Shown here one piece after another: positions 24,896 to 32,814 of a stretch of 34,460 bases of DNA. Below the pieces are notes generated by a model. It saw nothing but the letters and a program-made list of their open reading frames with translations, was not told the origin of the DNA and did not search any database. Location: the NCBI GenBank assembly GCA_018062785.1, contig JAGORO010000013.1:1-34460 (forward strand), written 5' to 3'. The position numbers and the translations under genes are program-made. Within the stretch, counting starts at the first letter, position 1. The number at the start of each line of letters is the position of its first letter. This DNA comes from Candidatus Saccharimonadota bacterium. GTDB lineage: Bacteria; Patescibacteriota; Saccharimonadia; Saccharimonadales; UBA4665.

Positions 24896-27727
24896 ATGGC
24901 ACAATCAACAACAGAGGTAAAGAGGCTTTTTACCAAGGCAAGGCACAAAGCGTATCAACAGATAGAGTGGGAGAAGCGTGATTCATCGCTCAAGAATCCG
25001 TTTACGGGCGAAGTAGTGTTCGAGCAAAAAGAGGTAGAAATTCCGACTTCTTGGTCGATGAACGCCCTAAACATTGTGGCGCAGAAGTACTTTACCGGCA
25101 CGCCGGGCGAAAAAGATCGCGAAACATCGCTCAAGGATCTGATTGACCGTGTTGTTGATACGGTAGTTCGTCAGGGTCAGCAAGAAGGATACTTTGCAAA
25201 CGACACTGATGCCGAGTCGTTCCGCGAAGAACTCAAATACGTTCTGGCCACGCAGCGAGCGGCGTTCAACAGCCCAGTATGGTTCAATATTGGCGCTAAA
25301 GAGCGCGCACAACAGGCAAGCGCTTGTTTTATCTTGGGTGTCGAAGACGAAATGACCTCTATCCTCCAGTGGTACACCGATGAAGGCATGATCTTTAAGG
25401 GCGGTTCGGGTAGTGGCGTCAACGTCAGTAGCATCCGCTCGAGCGTTGAATCACTTGGCAAGAGTGCTGGGACAGCCTCTGGTCCGCTGAGCTTTATGCG
25501 TGGTGCCGATGCCAGCGCTGGGGCTATCAAGAGTGGTGGCAAGACACGACGTGCGGCCAAGATGGTTATCCTCAACGCCGATCATCCAGACATCGAAGAG
25601 TTTATCTGGTGTAAATCTATCGAAGAAGACAAGGCACGTGTTCTCCAAGGAGCTGGCTTCGACATGAGTCTAGACGGCAAAGACATCTTTAGTGTGCAGT
25701 ACCAGAACGCCAACAACTCTGTCCGTGTCACCGACGAATTTATGCAAGCAGTCGTTGACGACAAAGACTGGGACCTCAAGGCCGTTACGACTGGCAAAAC
25801 CGTTCGTACTGTTCGGGCACGAGATATCTTCCGTCAGTTTGCCGAAGCAGCATGGCGCTGTGCTGACCCTGGTATGCAATTCGATACGGTCATCAACAAG
25901 TGGCACACGACGCCAAATGCCGGCCGAATTAACGGCTCGAACCCTTGTAGCGAGTACATGCACCTCGATAACTCAGCTTGTAACTTGGCGAGTATCAACT
26001 TACTCAAGTATCTTAACGATGACTTCAGCTTTGACATTGAGGCTTTTAAGCACACGGTAGAGTTGATCTTTACTGCCCAAGAAATCTTGGTTGGCTACAG
26101 CTCATACCCAACAGAGCGAATTACCAAAAACGCTAAGGCGTACCGCGAGCTCGGTATTGGCTACGCTAACCTCGGTGCGCTGCTCATGGCACAGGGCCTT
26201 CCGTACGACAGCGAAGAGGGTCGAGCGCAAGCAGCAGCAATTACTGCGCTCCTGACTGGCCACAGCTATGCGACGAGTGCGCGTATGGCGCAAAAAGTTG
26301 GCCCATTTGCTGGCTTTAACAAAGACCGCGACAACATGATCAAAGTGCTTCGAATGCATCGAGAAGCCGTCCGTCATATCGATGCTGGCTTGGTGTCCGA
26401 GGACCTGCTTAGCGCTGCCGCAAACTCTTGGGACGAAGCAGTTGAGCTCGGCGAGCTGTACGGTGTACGCAACAGTCAAGCGAGTGTATTGGCGCCAACT
26501 GGCACCATCGGTCTCATGATGGACTGTGATACAACTGGTATCGAGCCAGATCTCGGCCTCGTGAAGGTCAAGAAGCTGGTCGGTGGCGGTACGATGAATA
26601 TCGTGAACCAGACGGTGCCGCGCGCCCTTAAGGCACTCGGCTACAGTGACTCCCAGACCAAAGACATCGTCGCCTACATTGACACCGAAAAGACCATCTT
26701 AGGCGCACCACATCTCAGTAAAGAGCACGAGCCAGTGTTTGCTTGCTCGATGGGCGACAATTCCATCCACTACCTTGGCCACGTCAAAATGATGGCCGCT
26801 GTTCAGCCATTCTTATCTGGTGCTATTAGTAAGACGGTCAACATGCCAGAAAGCGCTAGTGTCGAAGAAGTCGAGCAGCTCCACATCGATTCTTGGAAAA
26901 TGGGCCTGAAAGCGGTGGCAATTTACCGAGACAACTGTAAGGTTGCACAGCCACTGAGCATGGCCAAGAAAGATGGCGATGAGAAGAAAGAAGAGACTCC
27001 GGTCGCTGCCAACCAATCTGTTGTAAGTGACGATGGCAAGATTGTACTGAAAGGCGCTGTGCGGCGTAAATTGCCACGTAAGCGCACCAGTCACACCTAC
27101 CACTTTGAGATTGCTGACCTCGATGGCTTCTTTACGGTCGGTGAGTATGCCGATGGTACCCCAGGCGAAATCTTCATCATCTGCAGCCGACAGGGATCGA
27201 CGCTGGCAGGTCTTCTCGACTCGTTTGCTATCAGCATGAGTCACGGCTTGCAGTATGGTGTGCCACTCAAGAGTTACGTCAAGACGCTACGAGGCACCAG
27301 CTTTGCACCATTTGGCATCACGGACGATCCAGACATTCGTACCGCAAGCTCCGTAACAGATTACATCGTGAGACGGCTTGCGCTCGATTACCTCAGCTTC
27401 GAGGATCGTCTCGAGTTGGGTTTGGCAAGCTTCGACGATATGCCAGAGGGTCAAACCAGTCTTCTTGGTGATGAGAGCGACGAAAGCCAGCCAGAAGGTA
27501 GCGAAGATGACGAGACGGTCGAATCGGGCCGCGAGACAGCAGAAAGTGTCAAGATCCAAGAGGTAGAGCCTACTTCACAGGCAATGGCGCCGGCCGCCAG
27601 CGGCAAGGGTAGTAAAGCAATCAAGGACACAACAGCTCCGCTTTGCTATAACTGTGGCAATCAGACACAGCGGTCGGGGAGTTGTTATGTGTGCACCTCC
27701 TGCGGCTCCACCACCGGCTGTTCCTAG
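24896..27727 (+). CDS. nrdJ: Adenosylcobalamin-dependent (class II) ribonucleotide reductase
   Basis: The ~943-residue enzyme makes deoxyribonucleotides using a B12-generated radical, without oxygen or a second subunit. Visible features are the FNSPVWFN segment, GGSGSGVNVSSIR, NPCSEYMHLDNSACNLASINL with the active-site Cys-x-Glu, and APTGTIGLMMDCDTTGIEP. A variable linker then leads to a C-terminal Cys-rich module (CYNCG..., CYVCTSCG, GCS) that carries the redox cysteines or a zinc ribbon. The ATG at 24896 is preferred to 24890 because GGGAGG (24884-24889) abuts the earlier ATG but is six bases from this one. No B12 synthesis gene is visible, so the cofactor would have to be scavenged. Confidence 0.95.
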   Translation: MAQSTTEVKRLFTKARHKAYQQIEWEKRDSSLKNPFTGEVVFEQKEVEIPTSWSMNALNIVAQKYFTGTPGEKDRETSLKDLIDRVVDTVVRQGQQEGYFANDTDAESFREELKYVLATQRAAFNSPVWFNIGAKERAQQASACFILGVEDEMTSILQWYTDEGMIFKGGSGSGVNVSSIRSSVESLGKSAGTASGPLSFMRGADASAGAIKSGGKTRRAAKMVILNADHPDIEEFIWCKSIEEDKARVLQGAGFDMSLDGKDIFSVQYQNANNSVRVTDEFMQAVVDDKDWDLKAVTTGKTVRTVRARDIFRQFAEAAWRCADPGMQFDTVINKWHTTPNAGRINGSNPCSEYMHLDNSACNLASINLLKYLNDDFSFDIEAFKHTVELIFTAQEILVGYSSYPTERITKNAKAYRELGIGYANLGALLMAQGLPYDSEEGRAQAAAITALLTGHSYATSARMAQKVGPFAGFNKDRDNMIKVLRMHREAVRHIDAGLVSEDLLSAAANSWDEAVELGELYGVRNSQASVLAPTGTIGLMMDCDTTGIEPDLGLVKVKKLVGGGTMNIVNQTVPRALKALGYSDSQTKDIVAYIDTEKTILGAPHLSKEHEPVFACSMGDNSIHYLGHVKMMAAVQPFLSGAISKTVNMPESASVEEVEQLHIDSWKMGLKAVAIYRDNCKVAQPLSMAKKDGDEKKEETPVAANQSVVSDDGKIVLKGAVRRKLPRKRTSHTYHFEIADLDGFFTVGEYADGTPGEIFIICSRQGSTLAGLLDSFAISMSHGLQYGVPLKSYVKTLRGTSFAPFGITDDPDIRTASSVTDYIVRRLALDYLSFEDRLELGLASFDDMPEGQTSLLGDESDESQPEGSEDDETVESGRETAESVKIQEVEPTSQAMAPAASGKGSKAIKDTTAPLCYNCGNQTQRSGSCYVCTSCGSTTGCS

Positions 27728-27738
27728 GCATTCGCACC

Positions 27739-27782
27739 AACTATCTAAAAGCCCGGCTTTGCCGGGTTTTTAGATAGTTTTT
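27739..27782 (+). terminator. Terminator after nrdJ
   Basis: A 19-base stem (27739-27757 with 27761-27779, one wobble, loop TTT) has a CCCGGC/GCCGGG core and a short T-run. It is one of the longest terminator stems in the window. Confidence 0.95.
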
Positions 27783-27970
27783 CTGGTTATAATGCATTTT
27801 TTCTCTGCGGTACTCACTCGCTGTATGTTCATACAGCTCCCTCTGTTCCTCAAGAAGAAGATACATTCTAACTCAGAGTGCGAGCGCCTAGCTCCTCCTT
27901 CGCTCACTGGCGTTCGCTGCTCTTTTCAAGTAGTTGTACAAAAAATCCAGAAATAAATTCTGGATTTTTT
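27783..27970 (+). other. Gene-free stretch ending in a terminator; possible small RNA
   Basis: No ORF is convincing here. An extended -10-like TGGTTATAAT (27784-27793) is followed by ~145 bases containing a hairpin (GCTGTAT-GTTC-ATACAGC, near 27820-27837). An intrinsic terminator ends the stretch, with 27940-27952 paired perfectly to 27958-27970 and a six-T run. A terminator with no gene before it suggests a small RNA, but no good -35 is seen. Confidence 0.4.
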
Positions 27971-28070
27971 GCTCTATAATTTTGTCTCGAAATTTGAGAA
28001 TTCAATAACTCATCGAAGTCTCTTATTGCTCGTAACTCTTGTATCTTGTCTCTTGATTCTGCTCGTGTGC

Positions 28071-28076
28071 TACACT
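28071..28076 (+). promoter_or_regulatory. -10 box of the thioredoxin-like gene
   Basis: TACACT ends six bases before the ATG at 28083. TTGTCT (28046-28051), 19 bases upstream, is a weak -35 candidate. Confidence 0.4.
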
Positions 28077-28082
28077 GGGCAT

Positions 28083-28355
28083 ATGAAGCTTATGGTGGTG
28101 TATCGGCCAGATTCTGAACATGCGCGATCCGTCGAGAGTTACTTGGGTGATTTAGAGCGTCGGCGCACGGTAGACGAAGGCCAAATCGAGCGCGTAGATA
28201 TAGATACTAGAGAAGGGGCACAGACAGCAGCTGCCTACGGCATTGTGAGCTATCCTACGATGATAGTTACCGACGATAATGGTGGATTTCTGAAGATGTG
28301 GGGTGGGGAGTTGCCCTTGCAGAACGAGCTCATGAGCTACCTCTTTAGGGCATAA
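28083..28355 (+). CDS. Thioredoxin-fold protein lacking the CxxC motif
   Basis: The 90-residue protein reads as a small thioredoxin fold: strand MKLMVVYRP, helix, strand IERVDIDTREGAQTAAAYGIVSYPTMIVTDDNG. The conserved cis-Pro (SYPTMIV) is present. The site where CxxC should be reads RPDSEHA, with no cysteine anywhere, so it cannot be a disulfide reductase. The ATG at 28083 is preferred; an in-frame extension to 27969 would add a hydrophobic helix but needs a TTG start inside the terminator. It lies three bases before the Nudix gene, so the two are co-transcribed. Confidence 0.75.
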   Translation: MKLMVVYRPDSEHARSVESYLGDLERRRTVDEGQIERVDIDTREGAQTAAAYGIVSYPTMIVTDDNGGFLKMWGGELPLQNELMSYLFRA

Positions 28356-28358
28356 AAT

Positions 28359-28880
28359 ATGGAAGACCAAGAAGAAATCCTAGACTTAGTAAATAAAAAC
28401 GACGAAGTGATTGGGACGATTCGGCGCAGCGAAATACATACACTCGACGACCTGCAACATGGTTTCATTCGTGCGGTCGATATGTTTATTGTTAACGATG
28501 AAGGGAAGGTGTGGGTGCCCAGGCGAACTGCTGATAAGCAGATTGCACCGAATGGCCTTGACTTCAGTGTTGGCGGGCATGTTTCGTCGGGCGATGACTA
28601 CCTCGAGACTTGTATTCGAGAAGCAGCCGAGGAGGTGAATCTTCATATTCGACCTGATGAACTTGAATTTGTAAAGTCGTATACACCCAATAGCATACAA
28701 TATTTTCGAAAGGTATATGTATATCGCTCTAATGATACGCCAGATTTTAACCCGCATGATTTTACAGAAGCACACTGGTTAACCCCAGATGAAGCAATTG
28801 CTCGCTTAGATGCAGGTGAGCTGGCTAAATCATCACTTCGGCCAACCCTGCTTGACCTCAAAGACTATCTACAAAAATAA
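28359..28880 (+). CDS. Nudix hydrolase (IPP isomerase-like subgroup)
   Basis: The 173-residue protein carries a Nudix box, GHVSSGDDYLETCIREAAEEV (about residues 69-89), in which the first Glu of the consensus is Asp; the REAAEE metal-binding core is intact. The N-terminus (EEILDLVNKNDEVIGTIRRSEIH...QHGFIRAVDMFI) is like YfcD/isopentenyl-diphosphate isomerase-type Nudix proteins. A housecleaning hydrolase of a nucleotide or diphosphate is most likely; isomerase activity is not supported, as the usual Cys is not evident. It follows the thioredoxin-like gene with a three-base gap. Confidence 0.85.
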   Translation: MEDQEEILDLVNKNDEVIGTIRRSEIHTLDDLQHGFIRAVDMFIVNDEGKVWVPRRTADKQIAPNGLDFSVGGHVSSGDDYLETCIREAAEEVNLHIRPDELEFVKSYTPNSIQYFRKVYVYRSNDTPDFNPHDFTEAHWLTPDEAIARLDAGELAKSSLRPTLLDLKDYLQK

Positions 28881-28884
28881 TTAC

Positions 28885-28914
28885 TTGCGCAGTAACAGAG
28901 AAATTTGCTATACT
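28885..28914 (+). promoter_or_regulatory. Promoter of the ileS operon
   Basis: TTGCGC (28885-28890) and TATACT (28909-28914) are 18 bases apart, like the ftsA promoter. Transcription would start near 28921 and give a ~250-base leader before the first ORF. Confidence 0.65.
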
Positions 28915-28920
28915 TTTGGA

Positions 28921-29168
28921 CAGAGGCGTTGTAAAGTGTACATCTGCGAGACTACACTTTACAGAGGTGATTATCCCCCACCTGCAAGATATTTTGCCGC
29001 TTCGGGAAGAACACTTCTCGACACGAGAGCTAGTAGAGCCCGACGGGTAGCCCGTAATAGCAATAACTGAGTGCTAAAAGAATCACTTCTTTTGGAAGCC
29101 AGATGGTACCTCCCAAGATGAAATTCATTTGGGATCTGGCATCTAACAGAGGTGATTTTTATTTGGAG
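28921..29168 (+). promoter_or_regulatory. T-box riboswitch candidate (tRNA-Ile sensing leader)
   Basis: The 3' part has the defining T-box fold. GCCAGA (29098-29103) pairs with TCTGGC (29135-29140), the seven-base bulge TGGTACC (29104-29110) follows, and TCCCAA (29111-29116) pairs with TTGGGA (29129-29134). In T-boxes the bulge TGGN pairs with the NCCA end of uncharged tRNA; TGGT fits the A discriminator of tRNA-Ile. Upstream are a perfect 10-base stem (28931-28940 with 28953-28962) and several hairpins. Ile codons that could be the specifier occur at 28942 (ATC), 28970 (ATT) and 28973 (ATC); I cannot choose. No terminator follows. Instead GTACCTCC (29106-29113) can pair 7 of 8 with GGAGTTAC (29165-29172), which holds the Shine-Dalgarno, so control is probably translational. 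IleRS lies in the operon downstream. Confidence 0.8.
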
Positions 29169-29174
29169 TTACAA

Positions 29175-29345
29175 ATGGAAAGTTTTTATGCATCAGAATA
29201 CAGAGTAGACGTTACTTCCCAGCGGGAGATGTCTGGCCTCGAGGTCGATCTTGCTAATATGGCCGACATGGGAAAATACATAAAGCAATTCGAGGCCTTT
29301 TTTGCTGGGCTTGAAGAGATAGGGCTACTCGAGGAGAGGCAATGA
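29175..29345 (+). CDS. Small acidic ORF leading the ileS operon
   Basis: This 56-residue ORF is unrecognised. It is acidic and mostly helical, with no signal peptide or Cys. The ATG at 29175 is six bases after GGAG (29165-29168); a longer frame from 29103 would start inside the T-box bulge and is not credible. Its TGA overlaps the SGNH start by four bases (ATGA). It may act mainly as the ribosome entry point whose translation, set by the T-box, is passed on to the next two genes. Confidence 0.65.
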   Translation: MESFYASEYRVDVTSQREMSGLEVDLANMADMGKYIKQFEAFFAGLEEIGLLEERQ

Positions 29346-29941
29346 AGACAATCCTAGTCTACGGAGATTCAAACACTTGGGGGCAAAATGAATCAAGCGA
29401 GCGCTACCCATATCAGGTTCGATGGGTAAACCAACTTACAGCCAAATTGGGCAGCGAATATTGCGTGATACCGGCCGGCCTATCTGGCAGAGTTGCAGGC
29501 AGCCACGAAGTAGTCGAGCCGCAAAAACGAGGCAAAGACTCGTTCGAGGTTGTATACAAACAGGCCTTTCCACTCGATGTGCTTATTGTGGCCCTCGGCT
29601 CAAACGACATAAAAGAGAAGTACGACTTAACTTCTGAACAGATTACGGCGGACCTATTGTGGTACGCAGAGTCGTTGCAGGAAGCGACTGATTACACCGG
29701 CCAACCCGTGCGGCCGCTCGTTCTTTTTGTCGCGCCACCTAATTTTGTGTATAGCCAAAACGGGTTTACGGGTGATGAACAAAAAAGACAGGCAGTTATT
29801 TCGGGCCTAACTGAGGCGGGACAAGAGGTGGTAGTAGCAAACAGCATTGGTCTTTCCGAAGATGGAGTGCATTTTTCTCCGAAGGGGCACGACCAAATGG
29901 CGATGAAAGTATATGAAAAACTAAAGGAGATGGGTGTATGA
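29342..29941 (+). CDS. SGNH/GDSL hydrolase
   Basis: The 199-residue esterase-like protein has block I GDSNTWG (8-14, nucleophile Ser), a Gly in the PAGLSGR segment (about 44-50), block III GSNDI (about 86-90, oxyanion Asn) and block V DGVHFSPKGH (catalytic Asp and His) near the end. There is no signal peptide, so it acts in the cytoplasm. It resembles arylesterase/acyl-CoA thioesterase-like SGNH proteins; the substrate is unknown. It overlaps the ORF before it and ileS after it by four bases each, so it is translationally coupled on both sides. Its link to isoleucine charging is not evident. Confidence 0.87.
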   Translation: MKTILVYGDSNTWGQNESSERYPYQVRWVNQLTAKLGSEYCVIPAGLSGRVAGSHEVVEPQKRGKDSFEVVYKQAFPLDVLIVALGSNDIKEKYDLTSEQITADLLWYAESLQEATDYTGQPVRPLVLFVAPPNFVYSQNGFTGDEQKRQAVISGLTEAGQEVVVANSIGLSEDGVHFSPKGHDQMAMKVYEKLKEMGV

Positions 29942-32784
29942 AGTTCAAAAGCGGCACAAGACGACGAGCGTTAGAGTACGAAAAAGACTGGGTACAGCGG
30001 TGGAAACAGAATAACACCTTCGAAAAGTCGGTCGAGAACCGACCAGAAGATAATCGGTATGTTTTCTATGATGGTCCACCGTTTATCTCTGGGGTGCCGC
30101 ACCATGGTACGCTCCTGAGTTCGATCGTCAAGGATGCAGTGCCACGGTACTGGACCATGAAAGGCAAGCGGGTTGAGCGTGTATGGGGTTGGGATTGCCA
30201 TGGCTTACCAGCCGAGCGGTTTACAGAGAAAAAGCTCGGGATCCATAGCCGCCAAGAGGTTATCGAATACGGCATCGAAAAGTACATCGTTGCGACCCGA
30301 AACAATATGGTTCAGACAAGCAGCGAGTGGGAAGATGTCGTAGATCGTATTGGCCGTTGGGTAGAGTTCCGAGGCGCCTATAAAACCATGGACAAAGAGT
30401 ACATGGAGTCTATTTGGTGGGCGTTCAAGACGCTATACGAGCAGGGCAAAATATTCGAGGGCGAAAAGGTTCTGATGTACTGCACGCTCGACGGTACTCC
30501 GCTGTCGAAAGCCGAGGTTACTATGGACGCAGGCGCCTACCAAGATGTGACCGACCCAAGTGTGTACGTGAAGTTCAAGCTCGAAGACGGTAGGATATTG
30601 CTGGCTTGGACGACCACGCCGTGGACACTCCCTGCCAACACAGCCTTAGCCGTCAACGAAAAGCTGACATATGTCGAAGTAGAAGTAGCAGGTGAGCGGT
30701 TTATACTGGCAAAAGAGCTGGTTACTAAGGTGTTGCAAGACGAAAAACATCAGCCAATTGACCACAGGCTACTCGGCGAGATACATGGGCGAGAGCTGGT
30801 AGGGCAGAAATATCAGCCACTGCTTGGCGTTGATCGTGGCCAAAATGCCCATACGGTTTGGCACGCTCCGTACGTCAGCCACGAGGACGGTACCGGTATC
30901 GTCCATATTGCACCTGCCTACGGCGAAGAGGACTTCTTGCTCGCAAAAGACAAGAAAATACCGGTGGTGCACACCATTGATCAAAACGGCATATTCACCG
31001 AGTCAGCGTGGAGCGGGCAAAACGTCTGGGGGGTGAACAAACAGATTGCCAAGGATCTCAAGGAACAAGGTGTTGTGTGGAAGGTAGACTATATCAGGCA
31101 TAGCTATCCGCACTGTCACCGCTGTGGCACCAAACTGATGTATCGTGCCCATCCGAGTTGGTTTATGGACATCGAGGGCCAGCGGACGCTCATGCTCGAG
31201 AAAAACGAACCAATAACGTGGTTCCCAGAGCATGTAAAGCACGGGCGTTTCGAGAAAACCATCGAACAGGCGCCAGACTGGAATATCTCTCGGGATCGCT
31301 TCTGGGCGACGGCGATGCCCGTCTGGAAGTCCGAGAGTGGTAAGATCCGCGTGGTTGGAAGTTATGCTGAACTTGCCGAACTTTCGGGTGTAGTCCTAGA
31401 GGATTACCACCGGCCGTGGATCGACGATGTAACATTTGAGATTGATGGCGAGAAGTACACGCGGATCGATAAGGTGATGGACAGTTGGTTCGAGGCGGGC
31501 AGTATGCCATTTGCACAGTTCCACTATCCGTTTGAGAACAAAGAGAAATTTGAGGCCAATTTCCCAGGCGACTTTATCGTCGAGTACATCGGTCAGGTGC
31601 GCGCATGGTTTTACTACATGCACGCGATGAGTGTGGCGTTATTTGGCGAAAATAGCTTCAAAAACGTCATCGTTACAGGCAATGTTGCCGGTAATGATGG
31701 ACGGAAAATGAGCAAGAGCTATGGAAACTATACCGATCCGAATGAGCTAATGGACAAATTTTCGGCCGATAGCTTGCGCTACTTGTTGCTGTCGAGCCCA
31801 CTTTTGAACGGTGAGGATTTTGCGCTCCAAGACAAAGAAGTTGGCGATGTTGCGCGGAAGCTCAGTATGGTCTGGAATATGTACGATTTCTTTACGCTCT
31901 ACGCCGAAGCAGACGAGTGGGAATGGGACGGGAAGCTAAGTGATCCAATAGAGAAGTGTACTAATGCGCTCGACATCTGGATACTTTCGCGGTTACATCA
32001 GCTCGTTGGAGAGGTGGAAAAGCATATGGATAGCTACAATATCCCTGATGCCATGAGTCCGATCTTGCCGTTCTTGGACGACGCCAGTAACTGGTATGTG
32101 CGCCGGAGTCGCCGCCGTTTTTGGAAGAGTGAGGACGATGCCGACAAGGAAATGGCCTACCGGACACTCCACTATGTACTGGTGCGACTGGCCTATGTAC
32201 TGGCGCCATTTACGCCGTTTTTGAGCGAGGAGCTCTACCGTAATCTGACGGGCGATGCTGAGTCGATTCACCTTAAGGATTGGCTACCGGCAGGCAAGCC
32301 GAATGAGCTTGTGATGAATGAGATGGAGGAAGTCCGTGAGTACGTTAATCAGGGGCTAAGCTTGCGGGCGAAAGCAGGGCTCAAGGTTCGTCAACCCTTG
32401 GCGAGTGTTACCGTGCCAAAACTGGGTGAACATGTTGATTTCGTAGCTATTTTGCAAGATGAGATGAATGTCAAAGAAGTAAAAACCGGCTCTGAGGTTG
32501 CAATTGACGAAAAGCTTACGCCAGAACTCAAGCGCGAAGGACTGATGCGTGAGGTAGTACGCCATGTTCAGGCTGCTCGTAAGGCCGCAGGACTGCAGGT
32601 AGACGACAGAATAAGCCTTATGCTTACCTCTGACAATTCAGAGCTTATACGAGCCCTAGAAGAGCACAGGAGCGTTATTATGGCGGAGACGCTGGCCGAA
32701 GCACTCGAACTAACCGGTCATGCTGGCGCCCAAGAGGTGAAGGTCGAAGGGCTAGCGCTGCAGCTCTACCTGCAAAAAACGTAA
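29938..32784 (+). CDS. ileS: Isoleucyl-tRNA synthetase (long, eukaryote-like type)
   Basis: The 948-residue class I synthetase charges tRNA-Ile. Its signature 1 reads GVPHHGTLL (about 51-59), where the HIGH motif is HHGT. The CP1 editing domain contains LAWTTTPWTLPANTALAV and HIAPAYGEEDF; KMSKS appears intact as RKMSKSYGNY (about 584-593). The anticodon-binding domain follows, ending without the Cys-rich zinc module of E. coli IleRS. This architecture matches type-2 IleRS of eukaryotes and many actinobacteria and CPR, which is often mupirocin-resistant. It starts with an ATGA overlap after the SGNH gene and is under the T-box leader. Confidence 0.96.
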   Translation: MKFKSGTRRRALEYEKDWVQRWKQNNTFEKSVENRPEDNRYVFYDGPPFISGVPHHGTLLSSIVKDAVPRYWTMKGKRVERVWGWDCHGLPAERFTEKKLGIHSRQEVIEYGIEKYIVATRNNMVQTSSEWEDVVDRIGRWVEFRGAYKTMDKEYMESIWWAFKTLYEQGKIFEGEKVLMYCTLDGTPLSKAEVTMDAGAYQDVTDPSVYVKFKLEDGRILLAWTTTPWTLPANTALAVNEKLTYVEVEVAGERFILAKELVTKVLQDEKHQPIDHRLLGEIHGRELVGQKYQPLLGVDRGQNAHTVWHAPYVSHEDGTGIVHIAPAYGEEDFLLAKDKKIPVVHTIDQNGIFTESAWSGQNVWGVNKQIAKDLKEQGVVWKVDYIRHSYPHCHRCGTKLMYRAHPSWFMDIEGQRTLMLEKNEPITWFPEHVKHGRFEKTIEQAPDWNISRDRFWATAMPVWKSESGKIRVVGSYAELAELSGVVLEDYHRPWIDDVTFEIDGEKYTRIDKVMDSWFEAGSMPFAQFHYPFENKEKFEANFPGDFIVEYIGQVRAWFYYMHAMSVALFGENSFKNVIVTGNVAGNDGRKMSKSYGNYTDPNELMDKFSADSLRYLLLSSPLLNGEDFALQDKEVGDVARKLSMVWNMYDFFTLYAEADEWEWDGKLSDPIEKCTNALDIWILSRLHQLVGEVEKHMDSYNIPDAMSPILPFLDDASNWYVRRSRRRFWKSEDDADKEMAYRTLHYVLVRLAYVLAPFTPFLSEELYRNLTGDAESIHLKDWLPAGKPNELVMNEMEEVREYVNQGLSLRAKAGLKVRQPLASVTVPKLGEHVDFVAILQDEMNVKEVKTGSEVAIDEKLTPELKREGLMREVVRHVQAARKAAGLQVDDRISLMLTSDNSELIRALEEHRSVIMAETLAEALELTGHAGAQEVKVEGLALQLYLQKT

Positions 32785-32801
32785 GTTACTGCCTGTAGTG
32801 C

Positions 32802-32807
32802 TATACT
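32802..32807 (+). promoter_or_regulatory. -10 box of the C26 peptidase gene
   Basis: TATACT ends seven bases before the GTG at 32815. No Shine-Dalgarno or good -35 is visible, so this is another leaderless candidate. Confidence 0.5.
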
Positions 32808-32814
32808 AGGCAGA

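Noticed and set aside
27969-28355. Extended start of the thioredoxin-like gene giving a transmembrane helix
   Set aside because: It needs a TTG start inside a terminator; a -10 box six bases before the ATG at 28083 favours the short form.
29103-29345. 80-codon frame starting at 29103
   Set aside because: Its ATG lies in the T-box fold; the ATG at 29175 has a Shine-Dalgarno at correct spacing.
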